From Bradyrhizobium sp. AUGA SZCCT0176 (lineage in GTDB: Bacteria > Pseudomonadota > Alphaproteobacteria > Rhizobiales > Xanthobacteraceae): a DNA stretch of 64,000 bases. Shown here piece by piece: positions 17,076 to 25,169 of this stretch. Location of the stretch: contig NZ_JAFCMB010000004.1 in the NCBI RefSeq assembly GCF_018130145.1, forward strand, positions 124,001 to 188,000, read 5' to 3'. The notes under the pieces were generated by a model. The model did not search any database, was not told where the DNA came from, and worked only from the letters and a program-made list of their open reading frames with translations. The position numbers and the translations under genes are program-made. Position 1 is the stretch's first letter. Every line of letters starts with the position of its first letter.

Positions 17076-18625
17076 GCACGGATATTTCAGCGCTGGCCAA
17101 CCGTCCCGTGATCATCGGCGGCGGCGCCGCAGGATTGATGACGGCGCTGCAACTGGCGCCGGAGCCGGTGCTGGTGATGTCGAAGGCCCCATTGGGGGCG
17201 GAGGCCTCCAGCCTGTGGGCGCAAGGTGGGCTCGCCGCGGCGATGGGTGCGGACGACGACCCTGCGCTGCATCTCGCCGACACCCTCGCTGTCGGCGCCG
17301 GCCTTTGCGATGAGACCACCGCAAGCCGGATCGTCCACGCAGCGCCCGCGGCGGTCGAACATCTCGCGCAACTCGGCGTCGCCTTCGACCGGCGGCCGGA
17401 CGGGCGCTGGCGGCTTGGCCTCGAAGCCGCCCACAGCCGCAACCGGATCGTTCACGCCACCGGCGACGGCACCGGCCGCGAGATCATGCGGGCATTGATC
17501 GCCGCGGTACGCCGCTGCCCAACAATCACCCTGCTGGAGGGTGTCGAGGCGCGCCGGCTGATCGTCGAGGACAACGCCGTCAAGGGCGTGCTCGGCGTCA
17601 ACGCGCACGGCCCGCTGGTCATCGATAGCGGCCGCGTCGTGATCGCGACCGGCGGGATCGGCGGACTGTTTCTCGACAGCACCAATCCGGCCGGCTGCTT
17701 CGGCCAAGGCCTCGCGCTGGCAGCGCACGCGGGCGCGAGGCTTTCGGACCTGGAGTTTGTCCAGTTTCATCCAACCGCGTTCGATGGACCGTCGCGGCCG
17801 ATGCCGCTGCTCACCGAGGCTATCAGAGGCGACGGCGCAACCCTGATCGACGAGACCGGCGAGCGTTTCATGGCGAACGAGCCCGGCGCCGAGCTCGCAG
17901 CCCGAGACATCGTCGCCCGCGCCGTGTGGCGCCGCCGCGCTGAGGGACATCGGGTATTCCTCGATGCACGGAAGCATCCGGGGAAGGATTTTGCCAAGCG
18001 CTATCCCGTCATCTCCGCGTTCTGCAAGATGGCCGGGATCGATCCTGCGACCGATCCGATTCCGGTCCGGCCCGCCGTGCACTACCACATGGGCGGCATC
18101 GCTGTTGATCTTGAGGGCCGCAGCACGGTTGGCGGCCTCTGGGCCTGCGGCGAGGTCGCCCGCACCGGCTTGCACGGCGCCAACCGCCTTGCCAGCAATT
18201 CGCTGATGGAAGCCATCGTCTGCGCCGAGTGGGTTGCCGGAAGCGTCAGCAGAGCAAGCCGCGGGCCATTGAAGGCGCGTGCGCCCCTTACGCCCCTGCC
18301 CGCCTCCGATCCATCCACCTTACGGCCAATGATGTCGCAAGGCCTCGGCGTGCTCCGCGACCGCAGCGCAATCGGTCGGCTGGTTCATAGCCTCTTGCCG
18401 ATCGCCCACAGAGATGGCGCGGCATCCGACCCGGCGCTGGTGGGATTGATGATCGCCGTCGCCGCATACCAGCGCGAGGAGAGCCGCGGCGGGCACTTTC
18501 GTACCGATTATCCCGACACGCTGCCGTTGGCCACGCCGTCATCGATCTCGCTTTCCGAGGCGCTGGACGCCGCTCGCGAGATTGTGGAATCCGACACCCT
18601 GTCTCTTGGGAGTGCCCAATCATGA
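17072..18625 (+). CDS. nadB: L-aspartate oxidase
   Basis: 517 residues from the ATG at 17072, which overlaps the nadA stop. FAD-dependent oxidation of L-aspartate to iminoaspartate, the substrate of NadA. The dinucleotide site is [16 protein letters not shown]. Further succinate-dehydrogenase-like motifs are [34 protein letters not shown] and [17 protein letters not shown]. Its stop overlaps nadC by 4 bp. Confidence 0.97.
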
Positions 18626-19491
18626 CCCTCAATCCCCTCCTGCCCATCATGTACGAGCCGATCGTGCGAACCGCCCTCCTGGAGGATATCGGTCGCGCCG
18701 GCGACATCACGGCTGACGCGATCGTTCCCGCCGACCAGCAGGCCGCGCTGGTGCTGCGCGCGCGGCAGCCCGGCGTCGTGGCTGGCCTCGACATCGCGCG
18801 CTGCGCCTTCCAGTTCGCGTCGCCAGCCATCACGCTCCGTGCGGAGCAGCCCGACGGCAGCGTCGTCGCGCCGGGCGAAATCATCGCGACCATCGAAGGC
18901 CCCGCACGCGGTTTGCTGACCGGCGAGCGGACGGCGCTGAACTTCCTGTGTCACCTCAGCGGCGTTGCAACGGCCACCGCCTCGCTGGTATCCGCCGCGA
19001 AGGGGACGAAGGCGCAGATCGTCTGCACGCGCAAGACGACGCCGGGGCTGCGCGCGCTGGAAAAATATGCGGTGCGCGCCGGCGGCGGCGGCAATCATCG
19101 TTTTGGCCTCGACGACGCCATCCTGATCAAGGACAACCACATCGCGCTGGCCGGCGACATCCGCACCGCCATTGAGCGCGCGAAGGCCCATGCCGGTCAC
19201 CTCGTCAAGATCGAGGTCGAGGTCGACACGCTGGCGCAGCTCGAACAGGTGCTGGCACTCGGCGTCGACGCGGTGCTGCTCGACAACATGTCGAACGAGG
19301 AGCTCAAGCAGGCCGTGGCCATGACCGGCGGCAGGGCGATCACCGAGGCGTCCGGCCGCATCACCGCCGCCACCGCCAAGGCGATCGCGGCGACCGGCGT
19401 CGACCTGATTTCGGCCGGCTGGATCACGCACAGCTCGGCCGCGCTCGATATCGGGCTCGACTATCTCGATCTCAAGCGGCAGGCCGCTTGA
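18622..19491 (+). CDS. nadC: Nicotinate-nucleotide pyrophosphorylase (quinolinate phosphoribosyltransferase)
   Basis: 289 residues. It converts quinolinate plus PRPP to nicotinate mononucleotide and CO2. Canonical stretches are GDITADAIVPADQQA, LNFLCHLSGVAT, CTRKTTPGLRALEKYAVRAG and DAILIKDNHIA. Last gene of the nadABC operon; its start overlaps the nadB stop. It ends convergent with the FTR1 gene, 3 bp between stops. Confidence 0.97.
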   Translation: MTLNPLLPIMYEPIVRTALLEDIGRAGDITADAIVPADQQAALVLRARQPGVVAGLDIARCAFQFASPAITLRAEQPDGSVVAPGEIIATIEGPARGLLTGERTALNFLCHLSGVATATASLVSAAKGTKAQIVCTRKTTPGLRALEKYAVRAGGGGNHRFGLDDAILIKDNHIALAGDIRTAIERAKAHAGHLVKIEVEVDTLAQLEQVLALGVDAVLLDNMSNEELKQAVAMTGGRAITEASGRITAATAKAIAATGVDLISAGWITHSSAALDIGLDYLDLKRQAA

Positions 19492-19494
19492 GGA

Positions 19495-20307
19495 TCACTC
19501 GGCCGCGCGCACCGAGGCTTTTTCCTCGCGCATCAGGCGAGCATTGCGCTGGAACACCGAAAAGGTCGCGAGCGCAAACAGAATGACCAGCAGCTGGATC
19601 GACAGCGCTTCCATGCTCGGATTGAGTCCGATCGCGGTGAAAAACGCGCTGCCCTTGACCTCGGTCACCGTAATGATCGCCTGCTCCTGGAATTCCTGCA
19701 CGGCTTCGCCGATGAACTTGATCGCCATCGCGAACAGGAAGGCGGACGTGATGACGAACAGAGGCCGCAGCGGAAGCTTTTGCGCGATCATATTGATGAA
19801 ATAGAACAGCACGGCAAGCCCGACCGTCGCCGCCGCAAGGCCTCCGAACAGCCCGGCACTCCATCCGCCTTCGGTCTTCGCCAGCGCATTGATGAACAGC
19901 ACGGTTTCGGCGCCCTCGCGGAACACCGCGAGGAAGGCCAGCGCGCCGACCGCCCACACCGTGTCCTGCGCCAGCGCGCTGTCGGCCTTGTGCGCCAGAT
20001 AATCCTGCCAGCCGCGCGGATCCTGCTTCACCATCAGCCAGCCGCTGACATAGAGCATCAACGCGGCGGCGAACAGGATGATGACGCCTTCGAGGACGTC
20101 GCTGTGGTCGCCGGAATTGAGTACCGCAAACAGCCAGGCGGCGATGAAGCTGGCGCCAACCGCGGCCAGCGCACCACCATACAGCGCGCCGACACGGTGC
20201 GCGGAGCCGACCTTTTTCAGATAGCCGGCAAGCGCCGCGATCACCAGCATGGCTTCAAGCCCCTCGCGGAGCAGGATGACGGCGGCCTGGATGAATGCTG
20301 AAGACAT
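19495..20307 (-). CDS. FTR1/EfeU family iron permease
   Basis: 270 residues with about seven transmembrane helices. The two iron-handling REGxE motifs are present: LLREGLEAMLV in helix 1 and FREGAETVLFIN in a middle helix. The C-terminus is charged and cytoplasmic. In known systems such permeases move Fe(III) coupled to oxidation or partner lipoproteins. No EfeO, EfeB or copper oxidase gene is adjacent. An Irr-box-like sequence lies about 93 bp upstream, which fits iron control. Confidence 0.9.
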   Translation of the reverse strand: MSSAFIQAAVILLREGLEAMLVIAALAGYLKKVGSAHRVGALYGGALAAVGASFIAAWLFAVLNSGDHSDVLEGVIILFAAALMLYVSGWLMVKQDPRGWQDYLAHKADSALAQDTVWAVGALAFLAVFREGAETVLFINALAKTEGGWSAGLFGGLAAATVGLAVLFYFINMIAQKLPLRPLFVITSAFLFAMAIKFIGEAVQEFQEQAIITVTEVKGSAFFTAIGLNPSMEALSIQLLVILFALATFSVFQRNARLMREEKASVRAAE

Positions 20308-20399
20308 AATGGAAACCCTGATTTCCGGCTCGTTTTATCGTCCGGATGATTCAAGTAAAGCGCAACGTCCGACACAAGCGCGTCAAGCGCTCACGACAG

Positions 20400-20421
20400 C
20401 TTAGAATAGCTTTAGAATTCT
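20400..20421. promoter_or_regulatory. Candidate Irr/ICE iron-control element
   Basis: Two TTAGAA half sites lie in direct repeat 11 bp apart (CTTAGAATAGC then TTTAGAATTCT), the second extending into the palindrome AGAATTCT. Rhizobial ICE elements centre on TTTAGAA half sites. It lies between ctaA and the FTR1 permease, upstream of the latter. Confidence 0.45.
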
Positions 20422-20427
20422 CCCATC

Positions 20428-21519
20428 TCAGCCGGGCTGCCCCACCGGCTGAACCAATCTCTCCGGGCCGGGCTCGGTGCGGCGCGCGACCAGCCGCTCG
20501 GTCTGAAAAATCGCCAGCGTCAGGACGACCATCGCAACCGCCTGATGGGCCAGGGCCAGATCAATCGGCACCTGGTGCAGCAGCGTGAGGATACCGAGGA
20601 CCGCCTGCACGACGATCGCGGCGACCAGCCACCAGGCGCCGCGGACCACGGCCGTCCCGGTGCGCGAGGCGACCGCATCGATCGCGTGCAGCACCGCCAG
20701 CGCCAGCAGCGCATAGGCGGTCATGCGATGCTCGAACTGCACCGTGAGCGTATTGTCGAACAGATTGCGCCACCATGGATCTTCGAAGAACAGCCGCGCC
20801 GCGGAGGGAATGAAGGCGCCGTCGATCTGCGGCCAGGTGTTGTACACCCTGCCCGCACGCAGGCCCGCGACCAGCGCGCCGAAATAGATCTGCACGAAGG
20901 TCAGCGCCAGCAACGCCACGCCGGTGACCTTCAGTCGCGACGACGCCGCGGCTTGCTGCCGATCCGTCAGCCGCAGCAATGTCCAGACGATCGCCGCAAA
21001 AATCACCAGCGCCAGCATCAGATGCGCCGCCAGCCGATATTGCGAGACTTCGACCCGCTGCGTGAGGCCCGAGGCCACCATCCACCAGCCGACCGCGCCC
21101 TGCAGCGCGCCGAGGCCAAAGATCACCCACAACCGCCGCTTCAGCTCGGTGCCGAGCATGCCGCGCCAGAGGAAGAACAGGAACGGCAGCAGATAGACCG
21201 CGCCGATCACGCGCCCGAGCAGCCGGTGGCTCCATTCCCACCAGAAGATGGTCTTGAACTCGGCCAGGGTCATGCCGGCGTTGAGTTCGCGGTATTGCGG
21301 AATGGTCTTGTAGCCCTCGAACGCCTGCGCCCATTGCGCATCGGTCAACGGCGGCAAGGTTCCAGTGACGGGTTTCCACTCGACGATCGATAATCCGGAC
21401 TCAGTCAGCCGCGTGGCGCCGCCGACCAGCACCATGATCGCGATCAGGGCCGCGACCGCAAACAGCCACCATCTGACAGCGCGGTTTGGAGGCCCCTCGT
21501 TGGCGGAAATACCGGTCAT
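20428..21519 (-). CDS. ctaA: Heme A synthase (COX15/CtaA)
   Basis: 363 residues from the ATG at 21519; a start at 21633 adds 38 unlikely residues. An eight-helix membrane protein that oxidises the heme O methyl group to give heme A for cytochrome oxidase. Heme-ligating histidines lie in [35 protein letters not shown] and [10 protein letters not shown]. The periplasmic loop after helix 1 has [16 protein letters not shown], a family signature. Length fits the proteobacterial/mitochondrial type. Divergent from the DUF2842 gene. Confidence 0.95.
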   Translation of the reverse strand: MTGISANEGPPNRAVRWWLFAVAALIAIMVLVGGATRLTESGLSIVEWKPVTGTLPPLTDAQWAQAFEGYKTIPQYRELNAGMTLAEFKTIFWWEWSHRLLGRVIGAVYLLPFLFFLWRGMLGTELKRRLWVIFGLGALQGAVGWWMVASGLTQRVEVSQYRLAAHLMLALVIFAAIVWTLLRLTDRQQAAASSRLKVTGVALLALTFVQIYFGALVAGLRAGRVYNTWPQIDGAFIPSAARLFFEDPWWRNLFDNTLTVQFEHRMTAYALLALAVLHAIDAVASRTGTAVVRGAWWLVAAIVVQAVLGILTLLHQVPIDLALAHQAVAMVVLTLAIFQTERLVARRTEPGPERLVQPVGQPG

Positions 21520-21626
21520 TGAACCCGTTCGATGCCCATGCTTGATTGAATTGCTGCGCCCCTTATAGTCCGCCCCTTCCCGCGCGCAACAGGCTCTAAG
21601 CTCGTTAAAGGCTTCACATATCCGCC

Positions 21627-21833
21627 ATGACAATCCGTACCCGCAAATTCGTCGGAACCATCTTCTTGCTGGTGCTCGTCGTGGTCTGGTCTCTGCTCGG
21701 CATGACCATCGCGCAGACGCCTTGGCTCGCCAATTCCGGGCTGTTGCAATCGATTTTCTACGTCGTGGCGGGCCTTGGATGGGTGCTGCCGGCGATGCCG
21801 ATCATCAGCTGGATGTCGCGGCCCGACGCCTGA
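21627..21833 (+). CDS. DUF2842 small membrane protein
   Basis: 68 residues with two transmembrane helices (about 8-28 and 39-60). The opening [20 protein letters not shown] and the ending [15 protein letters not shown] match the alphaproteobacterial DUF2842 family. Its position next to ctaA recurs, as I recall, in this group and hints at a role near respiratory complex assembly, but none is established. Confidence 0.85.
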   Translation: MTIRTRKFVGTIFLLVLVVVWSLLGMTIAQTPWLANSGLLQSIFYVVAGLGWVLPAMPIISWMSRPDA

Positions 21834-21842
21834 ATTTTGCAC

Positions 21843-22964
21843 TCACCCCCAATTGGTTCGTTTCGCCTTTACCTGCGGAAGAAACGCCCCCGACAGCATC
21901 ACCCGCATCATGCGCAGCGAACGCTGCCGTCCGTCCCAGGCGACGCGCGGCAACGCGCGCAGATTGGTATATCCCTTCGAAGCGACCACGCCCGGCAACA
22001 CGGTTGCCGCACTGGCGAGACCCATCTCCTGCGCCATCGCCACGTGCGCCCGGCGAAAGGCGTCGCGATCGCCGAACGGATAGGCGAAATGCTTGATGGT
22101 GCAGTGGAAGGCCGCTTCCGCCACCGCCTTGCCCATCGCCATCTCGCGCTGGGCGTCGGCGTCTTTCAGGTTCGACAGAACCGGATAGTTCACCGTGGCG
22201 CTGCCGATCGTCACGTTCGGATCGGCCGCGAGCTTGGTCAGGTCGTCCCAGTCCATCGACGCGCCGCGCGACAGGCCCGCAAGGTCGACCGAATAGCGCT
22301 TGCAGAGATCGTTGATGGCGAATGAAAGATCCGGCGGCGACAGCGTCCGCATCCAGCTCGCAAAAAATTCGAACGCCTGATATTTATCGGAAGCGCTTCG
22401 CGTCGCGAAATGCCGCTCTTTGCGATCGATCACGAGGCTGATGCGGTTTTCCCGCGCGATCATTTCTTCCAGCGCCAGCCACCATGCCTCGCCGAGCCCG
22501 TCCGGAAACGCCGTCGGGAGGTAAACGGTGAAGGGAACAGCGTGCTTCGCCAGCACCGGATAGGCCGCCGTCATCACGTCCTTGTAGCCGCCGTCAAATG
22601 TCAGCGCGACAAACCGATTGGCCGTCGGCAGCGTGACCGCACGCCGGCATACCTCGTCCATCGAGACGATGTCATATTTCCAGCGCTTCACAGCCCGGAT
22701 CATCCGGTCCAGAAATTGCGGGGTGATCTCGCTCGCCTTGAGCGGCTGGAACCGTCGCGGCTGCCGCCCGCGCACGCGTTCGAACCGCAGCACGACACCG
22801 GCGCCGCCGCTTCCGCGCTGCTTCAGCCGCGCGTAGCCGCTGAAATAAGCGAGCTCCATTTGGGCCCGCTTCAAAAACCCGACGTCCTGACCCAACGTCC
22901 CGCCCCCAAACACGGTCGCGCGGTGCCCCGCCGCGCCCGCATTGTTATTACTCTTTGTTGACAT
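21843..22964 (-). CDS. Polysaccharide deacetylase-like protein lacking metal ligands
   Basis: 373 residues with a NodB-homology fold. Motif 1, normally TFDDG, is TFDGG here: Asp124 is kept but the metal-binding Asp is Gly125. Motif 2, normally SHTxxHP, is SATVNYP, so both metal-binding His are lost (Ala256, Tyr260). Later motifs (FAYPFGDRD) remain. Deacetylases of this family use Asp-His-His bound zinc, so this protein is probably catalytically dead or uses another mechanism. No signal peptide is evident. It faces an acetyltransferase-like gene across 60 bp, which suggests a joint role in cell-surface sugar modification. Confidence 0.85.
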   Translation of the reverse strand: MSTKSNNNAGAAGHRATVFGGGTLGQDVGFLKRAQMELAYFSGYARLKQRGSGGAGVVLRFERVRGRQPRRFQPLKASEITPQFLDRMIRAVKRWKYDIVSMDEVCRRAVTLPTANRFVALTFDGGYKDVMTAAYPVLAKHAVPFTVYLPTAFPDGLGEAWWLALEEMIARENRISLVIDRKERHFATRSASDKYQAFEFFASWMRTLSPPDLSFAINDLCKRYSVDLAGLSRGASMDWDDLTKLAADPNVTIGSATVNYPVLSNLKDADAQREMAMGKAVAEAAFHCTIKHFAYPFGDRDAFRRAHVAMAQEMGLASAATVLPGVVASKGYTNLRALPRVAWDGRQRSLRMMRVMLSGAFLPQVKAKRTNWG

Positions 22965-22992
22965 TTCCCTGCGAAGGTCGCGCCAAAGCCGA

Positions 22993-23008
22993 AAATTGTA
23001 AACAATTT
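22993..23008. promoter_or_regulatory. Perfect palindrome in a 60-bp divergent promoter
   Basis: AAATTGT and ACAATTT flank AA, a perfect 16-bp inverted repeat. It lies near the middle of the only gap between the deacetylase-like gene and the acetyltransferase gene, so a regulator bound here could control both. Confidence 0.5.
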
Positions 23009-23024
23009 CCTACAGGGTTCTGCG

Positions 23025-24218
23025 ATGACCATGGCTGCCGCGATTGAAAACGGAACGGCGGATACGCAAACCTGGTCGAAACCGGGGCGCATCGCCGGCA
23101 TCGACATCATCCGCGATCTCACAGGCGCCGAAGCGATCTGGCGCGGCTTGGAAAACGCGCAGCAGCAATCCTCCACGCCCTTTCAGCGCTTCGACTTCGT
23201 CAGCGCCTGGCAGCGCAATGTCGGCGCGCGCGAAGGCCTCACCCCCTTCATCGTGATCGCCTACGACGCGGAGCGCCGGCCGCTGATGCTGCTGCCGCTC
23301 GCGGTCAGGCATGTCTATGGCGCGCGCTGCGCCAGCTTCATGGGCGGCAAGCACTCGACCTTCAACATGGCGCTGTGGGACATGGATTTTGCCGCGACCG
23401 CAACGCGGGCCGATATCGAGGGCCTGATCGCGGCCATCTCGCAACGTTCCGAGGCCGACGTGCTGGCGCTGCATCAACAGCCGCTGCGCTGGCGCGATCT
23501 GCCGAACCCGATCGCACTGCTGCCGCATCAACCCTCCGCCAACGACTGCCCGGTGCTGAAGATGGAGCCCGGTGCGGCGCCGACGGCGCTGGTCAGCAAG
23601 TCGTTCCGGCAGCGGTTGAAGGGCAAGGAGCGCAAGCTGCAGGCCCTGCCCGGCTTTCGCTATCACGTTGCCACCACCGACGCCGACATCACGCGATTGC
23701 TCGACTGGTTCTTCCGCATCAAGCCGCTGCGGATGGCCGAGCAGAAACTGCCTGACGTATTCGCCGAGCCCGGCATCGAGGATTTCATCCGCAGCGCCTG
23801 CGCAGCGCACGTGGAGGGCGCCAACCGCGTCATCGACATCCACGCGCTCGAATGCGACGAGGAAGTGATCGCGATCTTCACCGGCGTCGCCGACGGTCAT
23901 CGTTTCTCGATGATGTTCAACACCTACACGATGTCGGCCAATTCGAAATACAGCCCCGGCCTGATCCTGATGCGCGACATCATCGATCACTTCGCAGCCA
24001 AAGATTATCGCGCCTTCGATCTCGGCATCGGATCGGACGATTACAAGCGGCTGTTCTGCAAGGACGACGAGCCGATCTTCGACAGCTTCATCCCGCTGAG
24101 CCAGCGCGGCAAGCTCGCCGCGGGCGTGATGTCGGGGCTGAACCGTACCAAGCGCATGGTGAAGCATAATCCGGCCCTGCTCGAGATGGCGCAGAAGCTG
24201 CGGAATGCGTTTAGTTGA
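23025..24218 (+). CDS. BioF2/CelD-type GNAT acetyltransferase
   Basis: 397 residues, two GNAT-like halves. SSTPFQRFDFVSAWQRN, PLMLLPLAVRH and KHSTFNMALWD in the first half and FRQRLKGKERKL, MMFNTYTMSANSKYSPGLIL, FDLGIGSDDYKRLF in the second are the order seen in Acetyltransf_6 proteins such as CelD/BcsL of cellulose synthesis. Acyl-CoA is the likely donor; the acceptor is probably a surface polysaccharide. It has no transmembrane segment. Divergent from the deacetylase-like gene. Confidence 0.85.
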   Translation: MTMAAAIENGTADTQTWSKPGRIAGIDIIRDLTGAEAIWRGLENAQQQSSTPFQRFDFVSAWQRNVGAREGLTPFIVIAYDAERRPLMLLPLAVRHVYGARCASFMGGKHSTFNMALWDMDFAATATRADIEGLIAAISQRSEADVLALHQQPLRWRDLPNPIALLPHQPSANDCPVLKMEPGAAPTALVSKSFRQRLKGKERKLQALPGFRYHVATTDADITRLLDWFFRIKPLRMAEQKLPDVFAEPGIEDFIRSACAAHVEGANRVIDIHALECDEEVIAIFTGVADGHRFSMMFNTYTMSANSKYSPGLILMRDIIDHFAAKDYRAFDLGIGSDDYKRLFCKDDEPIFDSFIPLSQRGKLAAGVMSGLNRTKRMVKHNPALLEMAQKLRNAFS

Positions 24219-24263
24219 GGCGGGGCAAGAGAACGAGTTGCGAGAATGTCGGCGCTTCTCTTT

Positions 24264-24384
24264 CGTCGTCCCGGCGAACGCCGGGACCCATACCGCGGGA
24301 TCTCTCAATAGAAGCTCGGTAACAGAGACCTTTCGCAAAACTGCTTCCTGTGGTTATGGGTCCCGGCTCAAGGCCGGGACGACG
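24264..24384. repeat. Inverted repeat, GTCCCGGC type
   Basis: Each arm contains its own hairpin (CCCGGCGAACGCCGGG in the left arm, CCCGGCTCAAGGCCGGG in the right arm), and the arms are mutually inverted (CGTCGTCCCGG and CCGGGACGACG). It resembles repeats common in Bradyrhizobium intergenic DNA. Confidence 0.8.
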
Positions 24385-24394
24385 GCGGAATTTG

Positions 24395-24955
24395 TTGCCG
24401 CACTGTGCACTGAACACGCCTTCGCCTTCTCGCGACGCATTGCGCCCGAGCTTTGCCAGAAACTTCCCGCCCTCTCATCAAGAGGGCGCAGGGAAGACCG
24501 GGTGCGCGCTGCACCCGCGGTCCCGTGTGCGGTTTGCACTAAGTAGGCTGCACACGAGCATACAGGGCAGCGGAGAACACCCGGCCTTCCCTGCGCAATG
24601 GCTTTACGGCTTATGCCGTGATCTCCCCGGAGACGAGTTCTTGGTTGACTCCGTCACCACCGGTTCAGCTCACGCTTCTCCGACAGCTTGACGCCGGCAA
24701 CGGGCGCCAGGACCACACGGTTTTGCCGTACGCCCGTCCACGCCGTCGTCTCAGCGCAAACAAGCGTCCACCGCAACCCGCCCAACGTCCGTGACGACGG
24801 CCGACGCCCTTCTGAGTAGGACGGGATGGCTCACATATAAACTGATTTGACCTTCTGTAAAACAGAAATATTTTTTATCTTGGGACGACTTGACACGAAT
24901 TCCGTAAATCAGAACTGATTTGCCCGTCGGGTTGATTTGCCGCACTCCGCCGTCA
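24395..24955 (-). repeat. Probable dispersed Bradyrhizobium-type intergenic repeat
   Basis: I recognise stretches of a long element often seen between genes in Bradyrhizobium, here reversed: GCGCGCTGCACCCGCGG, GGCTTATGCCGTGATC, CACACGGTTTTGCCGTAC and TTTGCCCGTCGGGTTGATTT. The boundaries are approximate and the identification is from memory. Confidence 0.55.
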
Positions 24956-24983
24956 TTGCGCATCGAAAAAGAGGACCTACGGG

Positions 24984-25115
24984 ATGGAACGCCAAAGCCT
25001 GAAACGCCAAAGCCTGAAACGCCAAAGCCTGAAACGTCAAAGCCTGAAACGTCAAAGCCCCGCCGATCTCGCCCGTGCGCTCTATGCCGCGCTGGCCGCC
25101 GGGGGCCGGACTTGA
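24984..25115 (+). CDS. Possible microprotein with RQSLK pentapeptide repeats
   Basis: 43 codons from the ATG at 24984. After MERQSLK come three more perfect RQSLK units, then RQS and an Ala-rich amphipathic tail (PADLARALYAALAAGG). The repeat unit is a multiple of three, so all copies stay in frame. A GAGGA motif is about 9 bases upstream. An overlapping frame reads PKPET repeats, so the coding frame is uncertain. It may be a decayed gene end. No family recognised. Confidence 0.25.
   Translation: MERQSLKRQSLKRQSLKRQSLKRQSPADLARALYAALAAGGRT
24987..25060. repeat. 15-bp tandem repeat, five copies
   Basis: Units are GAAACGCCAAAGCCT (copy 1 lacks one A; copies 4-5 have GTC for GCC). It is directly contiguous with no spacers, so it is a minisatellite, not a CRISPR. 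Confidence 0.92.
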
Positions 25116-25169
25116 CGGCCTATCGGTGGTCGGCGAAAGCGGCTTTTGCGGCTGTCGCGCCCGTCAATA

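Larger units (their letters stand above)
24219..25169. other. 950-bp repeat-rich region without a convincing gene
   Basis: Between the acetyltransferase and the ABC ATPase. It holds a long inverted repeat (24264-24384), a probable dispersed repeat (about 24395-24955) and a 15-bp tandem repeat (24987-25060). Frames longer than 60 codons exist, but their codon use and predicted proteins look like repeat translation. Confidence 0.7.

Noticed and set aside
24987..25060. CRISPR-like repeat
   Set aside because: Units are contiguous 15-mers with no spacers and no cas genes nearby.
25109..25160. Walker-A-like string LSVVGESG downstream of the tandem repeat
   Set aside because: It lacks the GKS/T and is preceded by a stop in the repeat frame; resemblance to ABC ATPases is short and probably chance.
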